64,000 nucleotides of DNA from Kribbella italica (GTDB taxonomy: Bacteria > Actinomycetota > Actinomycetes > Propionibacteriales > Kribbellaceae). Of this stretch, positions 59,231 through 64,000 are shown one piece after another. Position numbers and translations under genes: made by a program. The stretch covers positions 6,262,001 through 6,326,000 of the forward strand of contig NZ_JACHMY010000001.1 of assembly GCF_014205135.1 (NCBI RefSeq), given 5' to 3'. The notes beneath the pieces are model-generated. The model ran no database searches, had not been told where the DNA came from, and was given only the letters and a program-made list of their open reading frames with translations. Every line of letters begins with the position of its first letter. The stretch's first letter is position 1.

Positions 59231-60163
59231 GTGTCCGACAAGCTGGTGACGAACCTGCTGCACGAGCTGGAACCTGTCGTCGAGGAGAATCTCGAGCGGC
59301 ACCTGGCGATCACCAAGAACTGGAACCCGCACGACTACGTGCCGTGGAGCGAGGGCCGCGACTTCGCCTTCCTCGGGGGCGAGGACTGGGACCCCGAGCA
59401 GTCCCGGCTCGACCCGGTGGCCAAGGTCGCGATGATCACCAACCTGCTGACCGAGGACAACCTGCCGTCGTACCACCGCGAGATCGCCACCCAGTTCGGG
59501 CTGGACGGCGCCTGGGGGACGTGGGTCGGGCGCTGGACCGCCGAGGAGGGCCGGCACGGGATCGCGCTGCGTGACTACCTGGTGGTGACGCGCGGGGTGG
59601 ACCCGGTCGAGCTCGAGGTCGCCCGGATGGCGCACATGACCGTCGGGCACGAGGTCGACAAGAACATGCTGGAGGCGATCGCGTACGTCAGCTTCCAGGA
59701 GCTGGCCACCCGCGTCTCGCACCGCAACACCGGCAAGGCGACCGGCGACCCGATCGCGGACCAGCTGCTGGCCCGGATCGCGACCGACGAGAACCTGCAC
59801 ATGATCTTCTACCGCAACCTGGTCGCCGCCGCCTTCGAGCTGGCGCCGAACGAGACGATGCGGGCCGTCACCAACGAGGTCACCGACTTCTCCATGCCCG
59901 GGGCGACGATGGAGGGTTTCGCGCGCAACTCGGTGACGATCGCGAAGGCCGGCATCTACGACCTGCGGCTGCACCACGACGAGGTGGTCGCGCCGATCCT
60001 GCGCAACTGGAAGGTGTTCGACCGCGACGACCTGAGCGGCGACGGCGCCAAGGCGCGCGACGAGCTGGCCGAGTTCATGGCCGGGCTGGACGCGCAGGCG
60101 ACCAAGTTCGTCGAGCAGCGCGACCGGCTGCGGGATCGGCTGGCCGCCCGCGCGGGGAGCTGA
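59231..60163 (+). CDS. Acyl-ACP desaturase (DesA-like)
   Basis: This 310-residue soluble di-iron enzyme has the ligand set EENLERH, EEGRHG and DENLHMIFY in the right order for plant-type stearoyl-ACP desaturases and mycobacterial DesA1/DesA2. It introduces a double bond into acyl-ACP chains for membrane lipids. The GTG at 59231 (MSDKLVTNLLHELEPVVEENL) gives the normal N-terminus. Confidence 0.92.
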   Translation: MSDKLVTNLLHELEPVVEENLERHLAITKNWNPHDYVPWSEGRDFAFLGGEDWDPEQSRLDPVAKVAMITNLLTEDNLPSYHREIATQFGLDGAWGTWVGRWTAEEGRHGIALRDYLVVTRGVDPVELEVARMAHMTVGHEVDKNMLEAIAYVSFQELATRVSHRNTGKATGDPIADQLLARIATDENLHMIFYRNLVAAAFELAPNETMRAVTNEVTDFSMPGATMEGFARNSVTIAKAGIYDLRLHHDEVVAPILRNWKVFDRDDLSGDGAKARDELAEFMAGLDAQATKFVEQRDRLRDRLAARAGS

Positions 60164-60199
60164 GTACGTCGTACGGCGGTGCTCCCGGTACGACGTACT
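60163..60199. terminator. Hairpin between desaturase and DUF6348-like genes
   Basis: AGTACGTCGTAC (60163-60174) pairs perfectly with GTACGACGTACT (60188-60199) around 13 nt. It overlaps the last base of the desaturase stop and ends 11 bp before the next ATG. A terminator is likely; a palindromic operator for the next gene is the alternative. Confidence 0.5.
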
Positions 60200-60210
60200 A
60201 GGGTCGCCGC

Positions 60211-60906
60211 ATGACTGATCGGCTGCCGGACGCGGTGATCCTCGACAAGCTCGCCGCGCGACTCGCGGCGGCGTCGCAGCGGGAATGGCACGTCGAAGGC
60301 GACCTCGTCCGCGGTCCCGGCACGGTCGGCGTCACGCTCGGCGAGGACCACGCCGGCGACCCCGCCCACCTCGACCTGAACTTCGTCCTCAACCTCGAGC
60401 GGCCTGACACCACCACGCTGACCGACTGCGTGGTGGGCTACGGCGGCACGGTCGAGGAGTCGGTCGACCGGGCGATCGGCACCTGGCTCGACACGACGGG
60501 CAGCGCGGTCTTCGAGCTGCTCGTCCAGGACGGGTCCTTCGCCGGGCACTTCGGCGCCGACGACCCGCGCGGTTTCCCCGGCTGGCACCTGATCCACGGC
60601 GGCATCGTCGGCTGGGGCAGCGGTCAGGAGCGGGAGGCCGTGCAGCTCTGGGCGCTCGATCACCCGCTCGCGCCCGCTCTCGCGCCCGTGCTGACGAAGG
60701 ACCTCGAGCTCACCGGCGGTCAACTGGTCGGCCTCAAGATCGTCTTCGGCGGTCGCGAAGGCTCCGAAGCCGCCGAGGTCAGGGTCAACGGCGAGGCGCA
60801 CGAGACCGCGAGCGCGGCGCTCGCGGAGCTGGACTGGCCGCGACCGAAGGACGACCTGAGCTACGCCCGCACGTTCCTGCTCTTGGTGCACACCTCACCC
60901 GGGTAG
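60211..60906 (+). CDS. DUF6348-like hypothetical protein
   Basis: This 231-residue soluble protein has no signal peptide. It resembles proteins annotated DUF6348: a WHLIHGGIVGWGSG block in the middle and VRVNGEAHETASAALAEL then WPRPKDDLSYARTFLLLV at the end. Function unknown. Its 3' end overlaps the convergent MerR gene by 12 bp. Confidence 0.65.
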   Translation: MTDRLPDAVILDKLAARLAAASQREWHVEGDLVRGPGTVGVTLGEDHAGDPAHLDLNFVLNLERPDTTTLTDCVVGYGGTVEESVDRAIGTWLDTTGSAVFELLVQDGSFAGHFGADDPRGFPGWHLIHGGIVGWGSGQEREAVQLWALDHPLAPALAPVLTKDLELTGGQLVGLKIVFGGREGSEAAEVRVNGEAHETASAALAELDWPRPKDDLSYARTFLLLVHTSPG

Positions 60907-61527
60907 GTGTGAGCTGCCGTACCGGCGGGCCGACGCGCTCTGCTGAGCCAACCGCCGGAGGGCGAGCAGCACCGGGCCGCCCAGCGCGGTGAGCAGCACG
61001 GTCGATTCCACCGTCTCCTGCCGGTCCCCGTCCCCCGACGGGAGGCGTGCCACCTCGGCGTCGGCGATCTCGGCCGCGGCGGCGGCGTACGTCTCCAGCA
61101 GGTCCTCGTCCAGGTGGTAGCCGACCTTCGCCAGCGCGTCGAGCGCCCCCGCGAGGAGCACGCGGTCGTGCGACTCCGGGGCCACGCGCCAGTCACGGGA
61201 AGCGACGAGGTCGTCGACCCGGAGCCGCGACTCGATGGTCGCCGTCAGGTCGTCCGGGATCAGCGCGCCGTGCGCCGCGCCGAGTACGTCGTGCAGCTCG
61301 CGGGACTCCTCGTCCACCTCGGCGAGCACACCCCGGACGCGAGCCAGCGACAGACCGCCCGACTCGACCAGCGCGCGGATCAGCCGCAACCGGCGGACGT
61401 GCGTCTCGTCGTACCGGCTCCTGGTCGCGCCGACCGACTCGCCCGGCGCCAGCAGGCCCTCGCGCAGGTAGTACTTGATCGTCGCCACCGGGACGTCGGT
61501 CCGCCGGGACAGCTCCGCGATCCACAT
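60895..61527 (-). CDS. MerR-family regulator, paralogue of 7191-7820
   Basis: This 210-residue protein begins MWIAELSRRTDVPVATIKYY, LREGLLAPGES, and continues RRLRLIRALVESGGLSLARV. It shares this whole DNA-binding region and overall length with the MerR gene at 7191-7820. No metal-binding cysteines are present. ATG at 61527 has GAGGAGG upstream. It diverges from the DUF4188 gene and faces twin operators. Confidence 0.92.
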   Translation of the reverse strand: MWIAELSRRTDVPVATIKYYLREGLLAPGESVGATRSRYDETHVRRLRLIRALVESGGLSLARVRGVLAEVDEESRELHDVLGAAHGALIPDDLTATIESRLRVDDLVASRDWRVAPESHDRVLLAGALDALAKVGYHLDEDLLETYAAAAAEIADAEVARLPSGDGDRQETVESTVLLTALGGPVLLALRRLAQQSASARRYGSSHLPG

Positions 61528-61545
61528 CTCGCCTCCTCTTGACTT

Positions 61546-61587
61546 TTGGAGAGTATCACTCTCCAATATTAGGGAGTCGCACTATCC
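61546..61587. promoter_or_regulatory. Twin MerR operators (second set)
   Basis: TTGGAGAGT-atc-ACTCTCCAA (61546-61566) is a perfect palindrome, and GGGAGT-cgc-ACTATCC (61572-61587) an imperfect one. Centres are 23 bp apart, as at 7122-7163. Half-sites GGAGAGT/ACTATCC are close to those of the first set. Confidence 0.75.
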
Positions 61588-61603
61588 AAAAAAGGAGACG
61601 TCG

Positions 61604-62071
61604 ATGATCGAGGGACGACAGACCGCCGCGTACGACGGGGACCTGGTGGTCTTCCTGATCGGGATGCGGGTGAACAAGCTGCGCGCCTGGCGGCAGTGAC
61701 TGCCGGTCGCGAAGGCGATGGGGCCGATGCTGCGGGAGCTGACGGCCGACCCGGACAGCGGTCTGCTCGGCTTCCGCTCGTTCCCGAGTCTGCGCAGCGT
61801 CACGATGATCCAGTACTGGGAGTCGACCGAGAAGCTGCAGGCGTTCGCGAACGACGCGCGGCGCACCCACCGCCCGGCCTGGACCGAGTTCTACCAGCAC
61901 GCCTACCAGGGCAGCACCGTCGGGATCTGGCACGAGACGTACGCCGTGCCGGCCGGGCAGTTCGAGACGATCTACGGCAACATGCCGCTGCTCGGGCTCG
62001 GCCAGGTCTCCGGCGTCGTCCCGGTCAACCGTCGCGGCGCGACCGCGGCGGAGAGGCTCGCGCACCGGTAG
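61604..62071 (+). pseudogene. DUF4188-like (monooxygenase-fold) gene with in-frame TGA at codon 32
   Basis: The frame starts MIEGRQTAAYDGDLVVFLIG with a strong AAGGAG, is stopped by TGA at 61697-61699, then continues in the same frame LPVAKAMGPMLRELTADPDS to 62071. DUF4188 proteins have Trp at this position (KWLPVA), so a single TGG to TGA change explains it. The remainder (SVTMIQYWES, HETYAVPAGQFETIYGNMP) is well preserved. Intact length would be 155 residues. A recent nonsense mutation, sequencing error or, less likely, read-through are the options. Confidence 0.85.
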
Positions 62072-62086
62072 AACTACAGTGCAGGC

Positions 62087-63424
62087 GTGCAGTTCATCCG
62101 GGATCTGGGCAGGCTGCTGCGGCGGGGTGACTTCCGGCGGTTGTTCGCCGTCCGGCTCAGCTCGCAGTTCGGCGACGGCGTGTTCCAGGTCGCGCTCGCG
62201 TCGTACGTGCTGTTCTCGCCCGAACGCGCGCCGGACGCGGCGGCGATCGCGGGCCTGTTCGCGGTGGCCCTGCTGCCCTACTCGGTCCTCGGGCCGTTCA
62301 CCGGCGTCCTGCTGGATCGGTGGTCACGGCGGCAGATCCTCTTCGGCGCGAACGTCACCCGCGCCGCTCTGGTCCTCGTCGTCGGCGCGATCGTTGCGGT
62401 CGGCAACGCGGGCGTGCCGTTCTACCTGGCCGTCCTGCTGACGCTGGGCGTCAACCGGTTCCTGCTGTCCGGGCTCTCGGCCGGGCTCCCCCACGTGGTC
62501 GACGCCGACGAGCTGGTGATGGCCAACGCGGTCACGCCCACCTCCGGTACGGCGTCCTTCCTGATCGGCGGTGGCGCCGGCGCGGGCGTGAAGCTGCTGC
62601 TCGACTCCGACCTGGCCGTGCTCGGTACGACGTCCGCCGTGTATCTCGCCGCGGCGCTGCTCGCGTTGCGGCTCGGCCGCAACCAGCTCGGCCCCGAGCT
62701 CAGCGGCGACGAGCCCGGTGTGGTCGAGGCCGTCCGCAGTATCGCCAGGGGTCTGGTCGACGGCGGCAAGCACCTGCGCGAACGCCGGCAGGCCGCGCTC
62801 GGCCTGGCCGCGATCGGGTCGCTGCGCTTCTTCTTCGGGCTCGTCACGGTCGCGATGATCCTGCTCTACCGCAACGAGTTCTACGGTCCCGACCAGCTCG
62901 ACCAGGCGTTCGGCGCGCTCGCGCTGGCGACCGGGTCCGTCGGCGCCGGGCTGTTCCTCGCTGCCCTGGTCACGCCGTGGGCGACTCGGGTGATGACGTT
63001 GCGCCGTTGGATCACTGTGCTGTTCGTCGCCGCCGCGGTGGTCACCGCGTTCCCCGGCGGGCTCTACACGCAGCCGGCGATCGTGGTCGCCGGGTTCCTC
63101 ACCGGGTTCTGCGCACAGGGCGTGAAGATCAGCGTCGACACCCTCGTGCAGACGCAGGTCGACGATGTCTACCGCGGGCGCGTGTTCTCGCTGTACGACA
63201 TGATCTTCAACGTCGGGCAGGTGTCAGCGGCCGCGCTCGGCGCGCTGATCCTGCCCGACGACGGGAAGTCGTACCCGGTGCTGTTCTTCATCGTGCTCGG
63301 CTTCCTGGTGAGCGCCTTCGGCTACGCCCGGCTAAGCGCCCCGCAGCGCGGTGATCGGCTCGATGGCGGAGGCCTTCCAGGCCGGGTAGGTGCCGGCGAG
63401 CAGCCCGATCAGGGCGCCCAGTAG
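62087..63424 (+). CDS. MFS transporter
   Basis: This 445-residue permease has twelve hydrophobic segments, motif A-like GVLLDRWSRRQIL and a long central loop (about 205-235). The last 30 residues (GDRLDGGGLPGRVGAGEQPD) are not membrane-like and are encoded opposite the end of the convergent ABC permease gene. The natural C-terminus is probably near residue 415. It is 15 bp after the DUF4188 frame, so may share its MerR-controlled mRNA. Confidence 0.87.
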   Translation: MQFIRDLGRLLRRGDFRRLFAVRLSSQFGDGVFQVALASYVLFSPERAPDAAAIAGLFAVALLPYSVLGPFTGVLLDRWSRRQILFGANVTRAALVLVVGAIVAVGNAGVPFYLAVLLTLGVNRFLLSGLSAGLPHVVDADELVMANAVTPTSGTASFLIGGGAGAGVKLLLDSDLAVLGTTSAVYLAAALLALRLGRNQLGPELSGDEPGVVEAVRSIARGLVDGGKHLRERRQAALGLAAIGSLRFFFGLVTVAMILLYRNEFYGPDQLDQAFGALALATGSVGAGLFLAALVTPWATRVMTLRRWITVLFVAAAVVTAFPGGLYTQPAIVVAGFLTGFCAQGVKISVDTLVQTQVDDVYRGRVFSLYDMIFNVGQVSAAALGALILPDDGKSYPVLFFIVLGFLVSAFGYARLSAPQRGDRLDGGGLPGRVGAGEQPDQGAQ

Positions 63425-64000
63425 CGGCGATCCGAGCGCCAGCGACGTACTGAGGATCGGTGTCCAGTCCCGGCCCCACGAGACGCCGATCGTGAGCAGT
63501 ACGCCGACCGCCGTACCGAGCAGGCCGCCGAGGAAGCCGACGATCACGCTCTCGACCAGGAACTGCCCGGCCACGTGTCTTCGCGCGGCGCCGAGGGCGC
63601 GGCGCAGGCCGATCTCGGAGACGCGTTCGAGCACCGAGAGCAGCGTGACGTTCGCGATGCCGAGGCCGCCGACGAGCAGAGCGACCGCGCCGAGCAGCAG
63701 GAACAGGGCGTTCAGGTCGGACTCGACGCCCTTGCGGACGCCGCCCTGGACCGGCGGGGCGTCGACCTTGAGCGCGCTCGGGTTGTTCGGGTCGATGGCG
63801 ACGGGGGCCTGACCGGCGATCAGCTGGGCCGCGCCGACCTGGGTCTTGATCTCCAGCGCGTCCGGAGACTCCAGGTCGTACGCCGTCTTCGCCGCGCCGT
63901 TCGGCATGATCACGCCGTCGAGCAGCTCGGCCCGGCCGGAGACGCCGTCCAGGATGCCGATCACGGTGTACGCCTGGTCGCCGATGAACACGGCCGGCTG
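63332..64000 (-). CDS. MacB/FtsX-type ABC transporter permease, C-terminal part (runs off window)
   Basis: The visible 222 residues cover the end of a periplasmic-type core domain (FIGDQAYTVIGILDGVSG) and the final three membrane helices with the FtsX signature (LLVGGLGIANVTLLSVLERV, SEIGLRRALGA, VGFLGGLLGTAVGVLL). MacB-type permeases drive mechanotransmission or export of peptides and drugs. The stop is at 63332; the start is beyond the window. Confidence 0.9.
   Translation of the reverse strand, partial: QPAVFIGDQAYTVIGILDGVSGRAELLDGVIMPNGAAKTAYDLESPDALEIKTQVGAAQLIAGQAPVAIDPNNPSALKVDAPPVQGGVRKGVESDLNALFLLLGAVALLVGGLGIANVTLLSVLERVSEIGLRRALGAARRHVAGQFLVESVIVGFLGGLLGTAVGVLLTIGVSWGRDWTPILSTSLALGSPLLGALIGLLAGTYPAWKASAIEPITALRGA

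Noticed and set aside
61604..62071. Selenocysteine read-through at TGA
   Set aside because: Homologues have Trp, not Cys, at the position; no selenocysteine genes or SECIS-like stem are seen right after the TGA.

Overview
This window is high-GC (about 70 %) actinobacterial chromosome. It uses GTG/TTG starts freely and has several apparently leaderless genes. The gene complement points to a Kribbella- or Nocardioides-like member of the Propionibacteriales; this is an inference from content, with no marker gene to prove it. The backbone is the oriC-proximal core known from Streptomyces (rpsF-ssb-rpsR-rplI, MATE transporter, dnaB). It also holds a FemX-type peptidoglycan branching enzyme, an alanine-racemase-like gene, a bifunctional penicillin-binding protein, a PadR regulator and inositol-1-phosphate synthase. 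No insertion sequence, integrase, CRISPR array, rRNA or tRNA was seen.

Layout. 1-7.8 kb: regulator/enzyme pairs (MFS|LysR, FAD oxidoreductase|WYL, DoxX|MerR), a tyrosine phosphatase, a Rid protein, a GrpB remnant and a double-domain methyltransferase. 7.8-10.9 kb: dnaB with two inteins of different classes, preceded by a cluster of DnaA-box-like sites. 11.3-13.7 kb: MATE transporter and trpS, convergent. 13.7-23.5 kb: a nine-gene operon on the minus strand encoding a type IV secretion/conjugation-like machine (DUF4913, VirD4-like, VirB4-like, SCO6880-like, two VirB6-like proteins, a VirB8-like protein, a VirB2-like small protein, and a ParA-like protein with a broken P-loop). A divergent pair (membrane-anchored beta-propeller and a repeat-bearing secreted protein) sits opposite it. 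No relaxase or integrase accompanies it, so it looks like a resident secretion apparatus rather than a mobile element.

25.7-27.6 kb: rpsF-ssb-rpsR-rplI. 27.7-31.4 kb: DUF4241, AP endonuclease-like, MFS, and an SDR pseudogene. 31.4-40 kb: secreted GH27 and GH92 glycosidases flanking the femX/alr-like cell-wall pair. 40-48.5 kb: transglutaminase-like protein, PIG-V-type mannosyltransferase, PBP, AtoE, PadR, ino1. 48.5-51 kb: DUF72 and three uncharacterised genes. 51.1-52.2 and 53.1-54.3 kb: gene-free, repeat-rich DNA around a haloalkane dehalogenase. 54.3-57.3 kb: tandem secreted metalloproteases. 57.4-64 kb: ADH-thioesterase, acyl-ACP desaturase, a second MerR with a DUF4188 gene broken by an in-frame TGA, MFS, and an incomplete ABC permease.

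How the parts fit. Three themes recur: cell-envelope construction (femX, alr-like, PBP, mannosyltransferase, ino1, desaturase), export (T4SS-like operon, proteases, glycosidases) and small divergent regulator/target pairs with readable operators. The two MerR units 54 kb apart share the same two-palindrome operator with identical 23-bp spacing. Gene decay is visible at four or five places.
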